Assembly (NCBI GenBank): GCA_934045075.1 | Contig: OW203722.1 | Location: 18,452,986 to 18,516,985, forward strand | DNA: 64,000 bases | Source of the DNA: Yponomeuta sedellus | Lineage: Eukaryota > Arthropoda > Insecta > Lepidoptera > Yponomeutidae | Direction of reading: 5' to 3' | Shown here: positions 42,290 to 58,939 of the stretch, in pieces | Numbering within the stretch: position 1 is the first letter of the stretch | Layout: each line of letters begins with the position of its first letter | The notes under the pieces: generated by a model | What the model was told of the DNA's origin: nothing | Seen by the model: the letters and a program-made list of their open reading frames with translations, nothing else | Database searches by the model: none | Position numbers and translations under genes: made by a program

Positions 42290-42605
42290 TATGTAGCCAC
42301 TGTCAAAAATCATATCTAGCGAGCTCGAGAGCGTCCTACGCTGCCTTTCATGGTTTTCACTCGAGAACCGTTGTTCTTCATCAGTTATGGGTTTTTTGGA
42401 AGTTGTAACTAGCCCACTGTAACTTGCCAATACTATAGGATATATCATTATTGTCAGTTGTCCCTTTTCTAATGTGATCCATCAAAGAGACTCCGAGCAC
42501 CCGTTTCTAGCGACTCTGAATCAGTGGACCTATGTACTGACAGTCTCCAGACTTCGGCGTCGTACGAGTAGGTCATAACTGCCTGGACGCACTGGCTAAA
42601 ACTCG
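42290..42605 (-). pseudogene. RTE-clade LINE, decayed reverse transcriptase fragment
   Basis: Read on the minus strand from 42,605, FSQCVQAVMTYSYDAEVWRL matches the conserved QxVxPVMTYGAETW block of RTE-type reverse transcriptases. Further on, LGVSLMDHIRK matches the segment that precedes the GRPPTRW region. Later parts contain several stops and no tail remains. It covers a stretch just upstream of the region kept at 800-1196. Clearly a fossil. Confidence 0.65.
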
Positions 42606-43202
42606 ACTTACTTATTTATGTTTTAGCTCACTTTCCACAGTTTTTCAAAAAGATAAACTTGAGAATTAAAAAAGAGTAAAACGTAGAAATAAAGCGTGTT
42701 ATCGAAAAGTTATAGAGAAATTATGGGAAATCTCGACAATGGATAATTTAAATTCGATTTTACATGGTGTACAATGATGAGTTAGGAGCGTAAAACATCA
42801 GTGAAATATTGGTATTAGTTGGTGTTTTTCTTCAATTGAGTTTCAGGTCTCTATAATCTTAAGTAGACCTCCTTGCCTCCGTTTAGATGCCGATTAATAT
42901 GACAAAGAATCTGTACCTACTGAGAAGAGAAGAAAATGGTCGTCGTAATTTCTGGTTCATTTCTCCCGATGAAAGAAACAGTATAAATTATTTTCTTGCT
43001 GGGATGTTTCCCTTTTGTTTTTGGATGACAAATGAATTGTCGTATGTGAATAATTTCATGAAAGACATGTCATTAATATAGGCAAATATTTTGACGAATG
43101 AATTGTCGTATGTGAATTATTTCACGATAGACATGTCATTACCATAGCAAAATACTTCCTAATGGAAATTGTGTAACGTGTAAGCGATACTTTCTCTCCC
43201 CA
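42606..43202. other. No gene; one ~70-bp tandem duplication
   Basis: 'gaattgtcgtatgtgaat' and 'gacatgtcatta' recur at 43,032-43,076 and 43,104-43,142, a diverged direct duplication. Otherwise AT-rich. Confidence 0.45.
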
Positions 43203-43546
43203 TCGTTATCAATCCTTGTATGTCCTTAATGCTAGGGACGGGTGTCTTCCTGCATCGTAGGAAGTTTAGGCCATATTTCATCCACTACAGAGGCCAAGTC
43301 CGGCATGGTGGAGTATTGTAAGACAGTAGCGGGCCTTACTGTCAGAAGTTATGAAGTCACCCATAAGGCCTCTGACATAGTTTAACGACTGTAATTACAT
43401 GACAGCCGGCACCAACGGCTTAACTTGGCTCATGCAAAGGACGGAAGCACATAAACGCTCGGAAAAATGCCACTAGCGGTAGTCACGGGTCGGTCACCTA
43501 TCCTGAGCCTGACCGCGCCTGTTGTTGCTTAACTCCAGTGATTGAT
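43203..43546 (-). repeat. SINE family B, 5'-truncated (B9)
   Basis: Matches B6/B7 from the 3' end ('gttatcaatccttgtatgtc') up to 'aactccagtgattgat', where it stops against the (CAGA)n array. Roughly the first 30 bp of the family's 5' head are missing. Confidence 0.85.
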
Positions 43547-48637
<5,091 letters not shown>

Positions 48638-48785
48638 GATGTAAACTCTGTTAATAAGGGACGTCGACAAAACAAAGTTTGTCCAAACTTTGTGATCTAG
48701 ATTTTGAAATGGACACCTAGTTTGAACATGTAACGTACATTAAGCCGCAGTTACTACGCTTCTTTGAGTAAAACCTTTTCATTTC
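48638..48785 (+). mobile_element. Jockey-like LINE, 3' UTR fragment
   Basis: 'gtaaactctgttaataa', 'gattttgaaatggacaccta', 'taagccgcagtta', 'gagtaaaaccttttcatttc' match the 3' UTR of the LINE at 52,230-53,030 and the copy at 63,783. Its 5' truncation point is the array edge. Confidence 0.8.
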
Positions 48786-48905
48786 ATAAACTCACGCCTG
48801 TATCCGGCAGGGGTGGCAGAGACCAGGATCAGCAACTGCTACGATCCTGAATAATATGCATTGTGTTGCATACACGCACGTCGGTTTCAGTACTTTTTAT
48901 CTTGC
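48786..48905 (+). repeat. Repeat family D
   Basis: Starts 'ataaactcacgcctgtatcc' and includes 'ggcagagacca' and 'gctacgatcctga'. Copies at 60,418 and 61,608. Confidence 0.6.
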
Positions 48906-48956
48906 CTTTCTCTAATACATAGTAGCATAATATGAGATCTCTTTTTGGTCGTCACA

Positions 48957-49045
48957 TCTTCTTCTTCAGGCTGTATTATGTAGTCCACTGCTGGACATAG
49001 CCCTTCCCTAATGAGCGCCATAGCGCCCTGTCTCCAGCTTGCAAT
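48957..49045 (-). repeat. RTE-clade LINE 3' tail
   Basis: 'cttcttcttcaggctgtatt', 'tagtccactgctggacatag', 'gagcgccatagcgccctgtc'. Truncated soon after. Confidence 0.65.
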
Positions 49046-49417
49046 GCAATGTAAAGACTTCATTCTGAAGTTGACAAGCTGTCGATCATAAACTTGTTAG
49101 TACAGTCATATGCACTAACATGTAAACACCTTAGAACCTAGTCTAATAAACTTATTCTACCCCGATGTATAAGAAATTTACTATTTTGACATTGACAAGG
49201 TGCTGAAATGCATACATGTTATTGCTCGTGACTGTACATGTATTGCAAACATGTTAAAAAGTTGTCCACTTAAATTGTTTCCATTTTAAGCTGAATTCGT
49301 TACAATAGTGATGAGTTTACAATGCAATTAACCGATCATGTGATTGCGAAAGAGGACCTGTCACCGCCAATTGGATCACAAAACAAATACTACAGATAAA
49401 CCAATAGAACCATATAT
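49046..49417. other. No gene recognised
   Basis: No coding or repeat match. Confidence 0.4.
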
Positions 49418-49620
49418 TTCCGCCCGCTTCCGTGCTTCGCAAGGTACGTGAAGCCGTTGGTGCCGGTTGTCATGTAATGGCAGTCGTTAAGCCATGTCAG
49501 AAGCCTTATGGGCGACTTCATATCTTCTGACAGTAAGGCTCGCTTTTGTCATACAATCCTCCACCTGCTGCGATGCAAGAAGAGACCCGTGCCCCAGCAG
49601 CGCGGACATGTAAGGGTTGG
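49418..49620 (+). repeat. SINE family B, partly deleted (B10)
   Basis: 'cgcttccgtgcttcgcaagg' to 'agggttggtatcga', with an internal deletion of the 'cccggacttggccccc' region. Confidence 0.75.
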
Positions 49621-50189
49621 TATCGAAAACATATAAAGGAAAAAAAATATGAGCATAGGTGAGTCTAAAAGATAAATTATTTTATTTTACTTTATTTTTT
49701 GCTTTACCGTGATAAAGGGTTTTTAGTTCTTAGTATCCTTTTTTGGCTGATAATAGCGTCTGATACGGACGAGAGCTGAAATACATTAAAATGGCTTTAC
49801 GTTTCTGCATGAAGCATACCGATAGACTTTACTTTTCGTCAGGACAACTAAGTGTGGTACTTTTCGTCAGGACAACTAAGTGTGGTAAGTATCGGTGTTG
49901 ACTGAATAAGGATGTAGTGACCAGAATTCATAAAGAGATATTTGGGTGGTTGTGCCGATTATTAAGTGATCGAGGGAAAAATATTGACGAAAGATATTGA
50001 TTAGGGTGTGGTTGGGAAGGGCAGTAAACGAACTAAGAGGTCAATGAAAAGAACTCAAAGCTAGCAAGTATGCATGCAGCGACTCATGTATGTTGATGAC
50101 CTAAAACATTAGATATTGTACTTTGTATCGCGTAAGTAATTATGCTGCTATTTTGTGGGCAATTTTTTTCCCACAAAACATTAAAAAAA
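49621..50189. other. No gene; one 28-bp tandem duplication
   Basis: An exact 28-bp duplication ('acttttcgtcaggacaacta...') at 49,831-49,858 and 49,859-49,886. No other structure. Confidence 0.5.
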
Positions 50190-50272
50190 AATTAAAACCT
50201 ATTATAGAGGCTAAAAATTCCACCCATGCCGGGATTCCTTAGTACGGGTTAGTGCATTAAAAATAATATATA
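50190..50272 (+). repeat. SINE family A, short inverted copy (A13)
   Basis: Antisense 'ctattatagaggctaaaaat' to 'atgccgggatt' joined to the sense tail 'ccttagtacgggttagtgca'. The entire tRNA core's 5' part is missing. Confidence 0.7.
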
Positions 50273-50394
50273 AAAGAAATTACAAAAAAGATTATGCACC
50301 AATACACTTTTTTGCACTTTCTTGCGAATATAGAGTATAATAGTGTGTTAGTGGAAAGCAAACAATCTTTGTTGCCCATTCCAGTCCAAACGGC

Positions 50395-50512
50395 CGTACC
50401 TAAGCTTGCTCTTAGCGATAAGACCGCCAACTGTATAACATTACTTAGATTTAAGAATCATGGTTGTAATATTTTTCTGGTTGTGCAATAAAGTGTTCTC
50501 TATCTATCTTTT
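50395..50512 (+). repeat. Repeat family E
   Basis: 'gctcttagcgataagaccgc', 'atttctggttgtgcaataaa'-type end and 'ctctatctatct'. Well preserved. Confidence 0.65.
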
Positions 50513-51175
50513 TAAGAAGAAAGGCTCAAAATTATTTTAGACATTTTATGTTACAAATTTGGTGCATGATAGGAAAAGTACGCCATAACTCCTGTGGCAC
50601 TTTATTTTGTGGTCCACTTCGAGTGTAAAATTCGAGAACTCTGCTGAAAGCAATTACCGCGTTTAACTGAATTGTTGCCCAGTTGATTATTTCCACGGTA
50701 ATCTCAAGGGGTGAGTTTCAGGAGCAATTATTGTTTAATTAATTCGACGACAGTGGAATGTTTATGGGCTGGGAGTCGGAGTAAATAAATAAATTAAGGC
50801 AACCGCTTTAACTGTCAGTCGAAAACCTAATGAAGTTTCGTACGCAAGGTCGGTTTTATAGAGGACTAAATAAAAATGCAGTGTTCTCGAAGCCAAATCT
50901 CATAGAAACGTTATCAGCAACAATTATGCCTAATGTAACAAAATGACAACGTAATAAGACCTACAATCGAAGCATTTTCGAAGTTGTTGAAGTCAGTACA
51001 AAGTTGTATAAAGTCGGACTGACATAAAGAAAAAAAAAAAAAATATTTTTTTCTTTCGTTACCAATTTAACATTAATTTCACACTGTGGGGACTTCCTAT
51101 TAAATGTATAGACACCTGTGCCAGGAAGCCCAGGTTTCCTCTAGTATATTCATATTACGAGTAAGTAATTAAGTT
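50513..51175. other. Apparently unique region
   Basis: No repeat match. 50,650-50,800 is moderately complex with TTAATTAATT motifs. No ORF of note. Confidence 0.35.
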
Positions 51176-51376
51176 AGGTCGTCGTCGTAGTCGTCGTCGT
51201 CAGGCTATACTTGTCCACTGCTGGACATAGCCCTCCCCTAAAGAGCGGCATGTTGTGCTATCAAATGGGGTAATGCCCATAATCCCCACGCTTGGCATGC
51301 GGGTTGGGGATCGCAGTTGATGGAAATGTACTGCAGGGGGCGCTGCTGCCTACCCCCCGGTTTGTATCCCTTAGTT
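51176..51376 (-). repeat. Non-autonomous repeat with RTE-type tail (family C2), truncated
   Basis: Tail is a GTC-repeat variant ('gtcgtcgtcgtcaggctata'), then 'tgttgtgctatcaa', 'ttggcatgcgggttggggat', 'ctgcagggggcgctgctgcc'. Lacks its 5' end. Confidence 0.7.
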
Positions 51377-52229
51377 AAGGTAGGTACAAACATGCATTTA
51401 CTAATATATAATTATTTATATAATTATTTTTTAATAGTGAGTTCAAACCTAAATACATGCACGTAACAGCAACCTTAACAAACGTACACTTTGTGCAGGT
51501 CTACAATCCACGGGGTCAGTCCCAAAAGCAAACGTCACTGCCGGAAGAGAGGACCGTGGCCGGACCCCAGACACTCTCACGCAGTCATCCAATCGCGCAA
51601 CTGCGAATGGGGGACCAGCGGGAAGTCCCGTAGGCATAACGGGCTCTTCCCGACTCTTAAGTAAAAAAGACTCTTCCAGACAATGCGAATAATACCTTTT
51701 AGAGAGGTACTTCAAAAATGCGTGGAGATTTAGAAAGGGTTTCAAATTACTTAGGAATTTCAAATTTATTGGTGTTACCTCTGTGGTACTACGAAATCTT
51801 TGAGGCTGCCCCTCAAGGAGCTTTTCTCATACTAAAGTACTATTTACAAACGACATGGCAATGAAACTTTACATAACAGGGCACCTAGCGGAAAATTTCT
51901 CAGAACAACAACGTTTGCCGACTTTTTCCATATGATTTCCATCAATACGTAAACGTATAATATAAACAGCTAAGGGTACAGACGCCTAATTATACGCCCG
52001 AAATTTTGAGCGATTCCAACGCCTAACTGCCCATTCCCACTTGATGGACACTTGGTCGACATATTATGTAGTATGAATTTTTGCAGTTAGACATTTGGAA
52101 TCTCTCAGTATTTTGGACGAATTCAAGATTTCGTGCGCGTTATATAGGAGCTGGACCTTTTCGGAGTAGTCCGGCATAACATTTGGATTTATTCAGTCGT
52201 GAAATTAAACAAGCCCCGAAGGTCGCTGT
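51377..52229. other. No recognised gene; one unassigned ORF
   Basis: A minus-strand 104-codon ORF (51,449-51,763) overlies a GC-richer block at 51,500-51,660. I do not recognise its product and it may be chance or an old repeat. Confidence 0.3.
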
Positions 52230-53030
52230 ATCCCGATTTATGTTCGCACTAGATCTCATATAGAAAAATTGGCAAATAGGCTTAGCTCTGCAGCATATGC
52301 TGTTAAAAGAATTAGGGAACTAACTGACGTCGCAACTGCCAGGCTCGTTTATTTTAGTTACTTCCATAGTATCATGTCCTACGGCATACTACTGTGGGGA
52401 CGGGCAGCGGACATTGAGACCATCTTCGTCTTGCAGAAAAGAGCGATCAGATTCATCTATAAGCTAGGCAGTAGAGACTCGTTAAGAGAATTCTTTAAAG
52501 AAACAAACATCCTGACAGTTGCCAGTCAGTATATCTATGAAAATATTATGTATGTCAGGAAAAATATTAGCAACTTTAAAACTGCAGGTAGCCAACATAA
52601 TGTAAATACTAGAAATAAACATAAACTTTTGATCCCAAGATTTAGGCTGGCAAAAGTTAATACATCCTTCATGGGGCATTGTATACGCTTCTACAATAAA
52701 ATCCCTGAAGATATATTAAGTTTGACTGAAGCGCGGTTCAAAAAATGTGTAAAGTACACTTTGTGCCAAAAGAGCTACTATAATATTAAGGATTATTTAG
52801 ATGACAATGATGTCTGGAATTCAAGCATGTAAAATTCACGAGTTTTGTAGTATCTGTGTAAATTCTGTTAATTAAGGAATTTGAAAAGACTAAGTTTGGA
52901 GTTTTTTTGTCCATTTTTTCTCCAAAATGATCCAGATTTTGAAATGGACACCTAGTTTAACTTGTAACGTTCATTAAGCCGCAGTATCTGCGCTACTTTG
53001 AATAAAACCTTTTCATTTCATTTCATTTCA
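52230..53030 (+). pseudogene. Jockey-like LINE, 3' end of reverse transcriptase plus 3' UTR
   Basis: An open frame runs from about 52,242 to the TAA-type stop at 52,830-52,832, about 190 codons without interruption. It includes RSHIEKLANRLSSAAYAVKR, VYFSYFHSIMSYGILLWG, LQKRAIRFIYKL and NTRNKHKLLIPRF. These are landmarks of the C-terminal region after the reverse transcriptase core in Jockey-superfamily LINEs common in moths. The catalytic core and ORF1 are missing (5' truncation). A ~200-bp 3' UTR follows and ends in a (TTTCA)n tail at about 53,013-53,030. Two more copies of this 3' UTR are in the window (48,638 and 63,783). The open frame suggests a fairly recent insertion. Clade assignment is from recall of the family, not an alignment. 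Confidence 0.75.
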
Positions 53031-53984
53031 GATCGGACTCTAACGCGTACGGATCGCCCGGCCAGTGCGTCGGTGCCCTCATTAATTGCTTCACGTAATA
53101 CTGCTTCTCTATTCCCTTCAATACGGCAATTGAACGTTTCGATTGGGTTCAGAGTGCGTTCATTTCTGATGCTTGATGCGAAGTGCTGTACACCGTTCAC
53201 GTGAAATTGGAACAAAATATATGTTACGTTATATTAAACCTGAAAACTGCGTCTTAGATTTAAAATCCATTGATGAAACATAAATTTAAAGGTTTCAGTT
53301 TAATTATTTAATGGTAAAACCATAGTGTACGCAAGCGTTCCCGTGATCCCGTGGCCTCGACCCTTGCGACTGCGGAGGAACACCCCAGGAGTTTTAGTCG
53401 GTGTACCGCCTATAACCACCGCGCTCCCCCAAGCCGTTGGTACCCGTAATAGGGTTCCTCCTGGGTTAGAAAAAATCGATTCCCAATGGGGGCTGCCATA
53501 CATTTCTACAATTCGGTAGTTTCAGTCTGGGTGTATTTTCATATTTGTGACGTTCTGGTTACCAAAGTGTAGTGTTTTCATTTGTTTTAATTGCGATATG
53601 TAACTGTATAATCATAATATACGTTAAGTCTTATAGCGCATTAGTTTAGACTGTAATGCTGTAAGATTTTGTATGACATAAAAAAAATGGAGTATCTTAG
53701 TTCGAGACCAGGCCAAGTGATTGTGTAATGTGGAAGTTATTATTATTATAGTTACCTAAACAATAAAATTAATTACAAATTTAATTTTTCATCAAATCAT
53801 AAAACAAAGCAATGAGCTATGTTAGAAGTTTCACTAAGTGATCGAATCAGGAATGACGAGATCAGAGAAAAACCCGAGTTACTAATATAGCTCGAAAACT
53901 TTGTAAGTTCAAATGGCACATAGATCGGAAAAGTTCTGACTTGGCGACCGTGGACCAGATGACGCGAACTCCCACCAGATGATC
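53031..53984. other. No recognised gene; GC-rich blocks
   Basis: 53,040-53,215 and 53,320-53,510 are GC-richer than their surroundings and hold overlapping 60-70 codon ORFs on both strands. They may be fragments of repeats not otherwise represented here. No function can be assigned. Confidence 0.3.
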
Positions 53985-54295
53985 CTGAAGACTTGCTTAC
54001 GGTGGCAAGGAAGCGCATTCGGGTGGCCTTGGGTTCTAGTCCCGGGATGTTCCTTGATTTTCTTTTTTAGGTACCTAAAGTACAGTTGACGAATATAAAA
54101 ACGTAGCAATACCACTCGCTAACTTTGAAGGAAAATATCGTGAGGAAACCTGAGCATCTGACTAAAGTGTTCACATACCTCAGCGCTTGCAATTCCGATT
54201 CGCCGAGGGCACGGGTGATAATTAAGCCCATATTCTCTCTCTTAGAGAAGTCCTGTGCCCTGCATTAGGACGTCAATATACGTATATAGGTTATA
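53985..54295 (+). repeat. SINE family H, near full length
   Basis: Begins with a tRNA-like part carrying the B-box GGGTTCTAGTCCC (54,030), then 'aataccactcgctaactttg', 'aggaaacctgagcatctgac' and 'aattaagcccatattctctc', ending 'gtcctgtgccctgcat'. It shows that the family H body is linked to a tRNA-like head. Confidence 0.65.
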
Positions 54296-54639
54296 TATAA
54301 AAAAACGTTTAATGTACGTAGGTAGTCAGTAGCTTTTACTTTCTGTAGCAAGGCAATCAATTCAAGTTAACTCGAAGCAGTAAAAATAACCATTGACTTT
54401 CTGACCTTTCCCACGAATTAAGTACCTTTACAAGAGACAAAAACCAAATAAAAAAAAACTAAAACTCAGACTGCAAAAAGTCATGACCAGATGTAGATTT
54501 GTACGATAAATTTTCATACTCTGCAGGAAAGACCAAATTAGTTCAGGAATTGGAGTTATTGGTCAGGAATAAAAATAAAATGGTGTCATATATGCCATAT
54601 CTGTACCTTATTAAAACAATCTAGATTTTCACTTGAACA
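54296..54639. other. No gene recognised
   Basis: AT-rich spacer, no repeat match. Confidence 0.4.
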
Positions 54640-54965
54640 ATTATGTCCAGTTTCTGTGCTATTAAATTATTTTCGACGGCACTGCCAAAGTTATCGACAT
54701 AGCTCAGAGAATCAGCAAGCTGAAGTGGCGGTGGGCGAGCCGTATCTCGCGAAGAATCGACAACCGTTCGAGTTAACGTGTTCTTGAGTGGAGTCCGGGA
54801 CACGGCAAACGTAGACGCCCGCCGAATAGGTGGGATGACGATCTGCGAAAAACTGCAGGCAGATGCTGGATGCGGCAAGCTGAAGACAGGGCGCTATGGC
54901 GCTCATTAGGGGAGGGCTATGTCCGGCAGTGGACTAGTACAGCCTGACGACGACAACGACGACGA
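54640..54965 (+). pseudogene. RTE-clade LINE 3' end
   Basis: 'gctgaagtggcggtgggcga' (KLKW-WAG region), 'cgaagaatcgacaaccgttc' (RRIDNR), 'gaataggtgggatgacgatc' (RWDDD), then 'tgtccggcagtggactagta' and a GAC-repeat tail. Several indels break the frame. Confidence 0.75.
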
Positions 54966-55145
54966 TGACTGCACTGCAGCGCACAGGCTTTTTCTCTGAG
55001 AGAGAGTAGGGGCTTAATTACCACGCATGCCCACCGCGGATTGGCAATTTTAAGCGCTTAGGTATTCGGACACTTTAGACACTCAGGTTTCCTCGCGACG
55101 TTTACCTTCTCGGTTAGTGACTTCGACATTGTAAGTTTCATATGC
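54966..55145 (-). repeat. SINE family H
   Basis: 'ctgagagagagtaggggctt', 'aattaccacgcatgcccacc', 'gcggattggcaatttt', 'ggtttcctcgcgacg'. Inserted directly after the RTE tail. Confidence 0.7.
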
Positions 55146-55697
55146 TAAACGGTAGTCAATCAAACTGTCACTTTTTGATTGGAACCTCTTTTGGCTTTCG
55201 TCAAAACCTCTTGGTCCTCACGTAGTCAAAAAGAAACAAACATAATTATTATGTAATGGGAATGAGCAAAGATCATACCACTGCTTTATTTCGCAGTCGG
55301 GACAACAAAACGTAAAGGTATATGAGGAGCCCTTTCTTCCTGTATCGGCGCCGCCCTTCGTATTTATCGCATGCCGTATATCATGATAAGGGCTCGCAGG
55401 GTCTAAGGACCAGCCCTTAGGGGCGCCCGTAAATATTCATTATAGCAAGAGTTACATTTAACTATTGCAAGGTAATTCATGGAGTGCTTAATTTTACTTG
55501 CGCCTTTTTTTAATGGTGATGTGTTTTATTTATTGAGGTTTTTTGGACTTTCGTTTTAAATATTAGTAATGCAGCCTACATGTTTAGCAACATTTCACTG
55601 TAGGGGAAAAGTCTTCATGCGGGCGAGATAGTATGCCAGGTGTAACAAGATCATTAAAAAGTACATGGTTATCACACCATAAACACACTGACTGAGC
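55146..55697. other. No gene recognised
   Basis: Moderately GC-rich at 55,320-55,440; no repeat or coding match. Confidence 0.4.
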
Positions 55698-55710
55698 TAT
55701 ATTGTAATTT

Positions 55711-55810
55711 TATTCTTTTTTAATGCACTAACCCGTGCTAAGGAGTTGGCCGGAGGTCGCGGGTTCGAGTCCCGGCATGGGTGGAATTTTTTAGCCTCTA
55801 AATAGGTTTT
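55711..55810 (-). repeat. SINE family A, inverted copy (A14)
   Basis: 100 bp between perfect 13-bp duplications TATATTGTAATTT (55,698-55,710 and 55,811-55,823). On the minus strand an inverted B-box region is joined to the sense tail 'ccttagcacgggttagtgca'. Confidence 0.9.
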
Positions 55811-55823
55811 TATATTGTAATTT

Positions 55824-56834
55824 ACTGTAATAAAAGTTCCTACATTTAATCGTTCTTGTAGCTATGTACGGCTCGCGGTGGTAAAAGAAACAATGGTTTT
55901 CCAACATAGTACGAGGCTTTGCCAATGATATTTCATTTGACGAATGTACGAGCATTGGGAATATGGTTGGTGGATATGCTTCGTCAGCGCCAACTAGCAT
56001 CTATTTTCCGGAAAACAAAAAAAAATGTAATTTAGTTATTTATAGTATTTCTTAACGATTCTCGATACTCATTTATAGTTATATATTAACATTTATTACG
56101 TTTTACCTAATAAATAATCGCGATTAGACCTCTTTAATATATAACTCTGCATTAGTTATTTATTTTTTAAATACAACTAACCATTCAGTGAATAATTAAA
56201 TGTAACTGTTTTCGTTATTAATATAGAGCAAAAAAAGGGAAAAATGTTTATTGCAAATTTTACAAATATTTGTAGGAAGCGAGCCTTTCTGAAAATTTAT
56301 TTTATTTCAATTTATTTATTTCGCTCGTGCCCTAGTTGAACCGACTAAAATTAAATTATTTTTTTAAAAGAAAAAATACAACTATTTATTCTGTAAATTT
56401 AAAGCGTCTACCGCTTGTCGTCATTAGAATCGAGCAAAAAAAATATGTTTGTTGCTTAACCTAACTATTTCTATTAACAAATAACTGTAATTACAGCTGT
56501 GCATGACGACATGGCGTTAAAAACGTACATTAATTAACCAATTTTGACCCTACATTCATTTTCTCGCGTGGCATTGTAAAAGTATTTTAACCCCGCGTAA
56601 TAGGTACGTTTGTAACTGAATTGTAATCTTTAGGGTTCTTTGCCCTATGTGTTATCGGGACCCACGACCCACTCATGAGTAATAATTTAAAGTTAAAAAC
56701 TCTGTTAATTAAGTTAGAACTATTCAGAAAAAAAGTTATATGTTGAACTTGCCACTTTGACGCTCTATAAGTAAACATTTTTTGTAATGAATAAAACTAT
56801 TTTATAATTTTGTTGTTAAACAACAATAATAGTC
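55824..56834. other. No gene recognised
   Basis: Strongly AT-rich, no repeat match, no coding signal. Confidence 0.4.
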
Positions 56835-57012
56835 GATGTCGAACCTTGTATGTCCCCACTGCTAGGGTACGGGTCTCTTCCTGCATTACAGGAAAGTAAG
56901 GCCTTACTCCACCGGGGGCCAAGTACGGGTTGGTGGAGGATTGTAGGACAGTGGCGGACTTACTGTCTGAAGTTATCAACCTGCCCATAGGGCCTCTGAC
57001 ATGGCTTAACAA
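56835..57012 (-). repeat. SINE family B, 3' half (B11)
   Basis: 'tgtatgtccccactgctagg', 'ggtctcttcctgcattacag', 'gtggaggattgtaggacagt', 'ggcctctgacatggcttaac'. Confidence 0.75.
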
Positions 57013-57484
57013 TAATAATAATTAAGAATAATAATACTTGAATTTAATTAAATCGTCAGTCCTTCAGTTCATTCATTCAATTCATTTCGCGGGTTATGTA
57101 TCAAAACTGAACTATGATAGGGTTAAATAAAGAATGTTGTTACACACATCGAACACTCACAAAGTCATCGAAAAATTAATTGAAACACTATAAAAGAAAA
57201 AAAAATGTTTTTTTGTCGTTTACAACATAACCCTGATTGTTTAATAATACATCAAATCACTCTAAAACTAACACTCAACATTATTTTACTATTTAATTAG
57301 CTACTCCGAACACAGAAACGTTTTTTCATATACTACGCCGAGCCGCCGCCGACAAGGCTTTGTACATGTTATTTCTTCTGTAATGTCCTGTTAAATGTTT
57401 CGTGTACAATACCACTAATATGTATGTTTGTTACTTCTTCACGCCTTTGATTTAATCAAATGTTGGTAAGGAGTTAGCTGACAC
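57013..57484. other. No gene recognised
   Basis: AT-rich. 'aatgtcctgttaaatgtttc' (57,382) also occurs at 41,479, so a short dispersed repeat is present. Confidence 0.4.
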
Positions 57485-57750
57485 CCTGTATATTAACACA
57501 TAGGCTACGTAATACAGAGAATATTGTAAAGAGGTTCGAAATTTCACTGATGCCGTGAGTCGCCCATTGGCTCAATTGGTAGAGCGCTGGTCCGGATAGC
57601 CAGAGGTTGCGGGTTCGAATCCCGGCATGGGTGAAATTTTTAGCCTCTAAATAGGTTTTTAAACATAGGCTACGTTTTACTGCAGGAAAATATCTAAGTC
57701 CCTAGCGAGTTACCCATAAACCGTGGGTAACACCGCGGCCCACAGCTAGT
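57485..57750 (+). mobile_element. Helitron-like repeat end, interrupted by a SINE
   Basis: 'aacacataggctacgt' continues after the inserted SINE as 'tttactgcaggaaaat' and ends with a stem GTGGG / CCCAC two bases before CTAGT. This matches the body at 1,424 and the Helitron-type end logic at 11,481. Confidence 0.5.
57511..57662 (+). repeat. SINE family A, sense copy (A15)
   Basis: 152 bp between perfect 13-bp duplications ACATAGGCTACGT (57,498-57,510 and 57,663-57,675). Continuous sense sequence but lacking the 3' tail beyond 'aaataggttttta'. Confidence 0.9.
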
Positions 57751-57756
57751 ATAGTA

Positions 57757-58069
57757 TGTTACGGTGCAAACGTCTTTATACCATTTTATTTAATTTCTTA
57801 AATTCTGTCTATCATTTTCAAAAATCATTCATAATTTTAACAATTTCGTCAACCATTTTTGAGATTCCTTAATTTTTTTAGTACTGCTACTTTACATTTT
57901 GACTAGACCTGAGTATTTTTACCTGCTTAATCTGTTTTTATCCAGTGTTCTGTTTATTTTATAAATAAAATGAATACAAATATTATTTTAAATAAAGCAC
58001 AACGTTGAAGAATTTTAATTATTTATAAAAAGCACTTTAATTATTTATAAAAAGTTCTACGACATCACA
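57757..58069 (+). mobile_element. Solo LTR, same family as the 2.2-kb dyad
   Basis: Starts TGTTACGGTGCAAACG, ends ACATCACA, and is flanked by the 4-bp duplication AGTA (57,753-57,756 and 58,070-58,073). 313 bp, with a short internal duplication of 'taattatttataaaaag'. No internal retroelement sequence remains. Confidence 0.75.
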
Positions 58070-58319
58070 AGTATTTAATAAAAGACGCCGATAGACGGTA
58101 GTTTGTCAACAGACTGAATTTGTTAAGAATTTAAGACGGCGGTACTACCCAGGTAGCGTAGCAGTCTCATAAAACTGGGCATGGTGCATGTAGCCCCGAA
58201 ACAACATTCTCTCGAGCAACAATACTCGTGAATGTTCTCGGCCAGAGCTACGTTAGATACTTATACTGGTAATTTAAAACAGAAGCCCTACTTACCCACG
58301 ATAAGATTAAAAATGGTTA

Positions 58320-58541
58320 CAGTCTGTTAGCTTTTAGAATATACCTCGGACTCTAGAGTAGGCTTCGGTTTTCGCCGAAAGCACACAATTGTAACACTAC
58401 TTTCTGCTCTGTATAAAAATTTTCTTCTCTGTATAAAGTTATGTAAATTAGGTGTCATAATACTTCCGATATTTCTATTACACGAATATATCCGATTCTA
58501 TCCGATAGTAGCCGAGGTATATTCTAAAAGCTAACAGACTG
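58320..58541. mobile_element. Tc1/mariner-type MITE
   Basis: Terminal inverted repeats of 30 bp beginning CAGTCTGTTAGC, perfect by eye, flanked by TA on both sides (58,318-58,319 and 58,542-58,543). 222 bp, no ORF. TA duplication and CAGT ends suggest Tc1/mariner mobilisation. Confidence 0.8.
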
Positions 58542-58654
58542 TATTTAGAACAAGCTTGTTTGTTGTATACGAACCCCAAACGTACAATCATAGAAACATA
58601 CTGAAACCAGCCTATTTCACAAGAGGCAACCGAACATATTACCCCCAGGGCAAA

Positions 58655-58939
58655 GTTTCGTAAAACTACAATTCGTAGTTTACTATGACAAATCGAGGTA
58701 TGTTGCGTAGCAGGGTCTACTTGTCAATCTTTGGTTTAATCAACTTTGCAATGTACATTGAATTGTTATAGTAAACCATCAATTGTAGTTCTGTAAAACA
58801 GACCCCAGCCTGGGTAGTATGATCCTACGAGTCACGCGTTTTGTGGTGATAAAATGTCAGAATTTGACAATGAATGTACTGGAAAGTCACGACTTTTAAC
58901 ATTTAAAACGCGTGACTAGTGTCATCGTTCTACCCAGGC
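58655..58939. mobile_element. Two MITE-like inverted repeats
   Basis: 58,655-58,801: 'actacaattcgtagtttact' against 'agtaaaccatcaattgtagt', imperfect. 58,809-58,939: 'cctgggtag' and 'gtcacgcgtttt' against 'aaaacgcgtgac' and 'ctacccagg'. Neither holds an ORF. Confidence 0.55.

Noticed and set aside
51449..51763. 104-codon minus-strand ORF
   Set aside because: No family recognised and atypical composition; could be a repeat fragment. Not called as a gene.
53018..53519. Paired 60-70 codon ORFs on both strands
   Set aside because: Overlap in opposite strands, no domain, and a GC-rich context that keeps frames open by chance.
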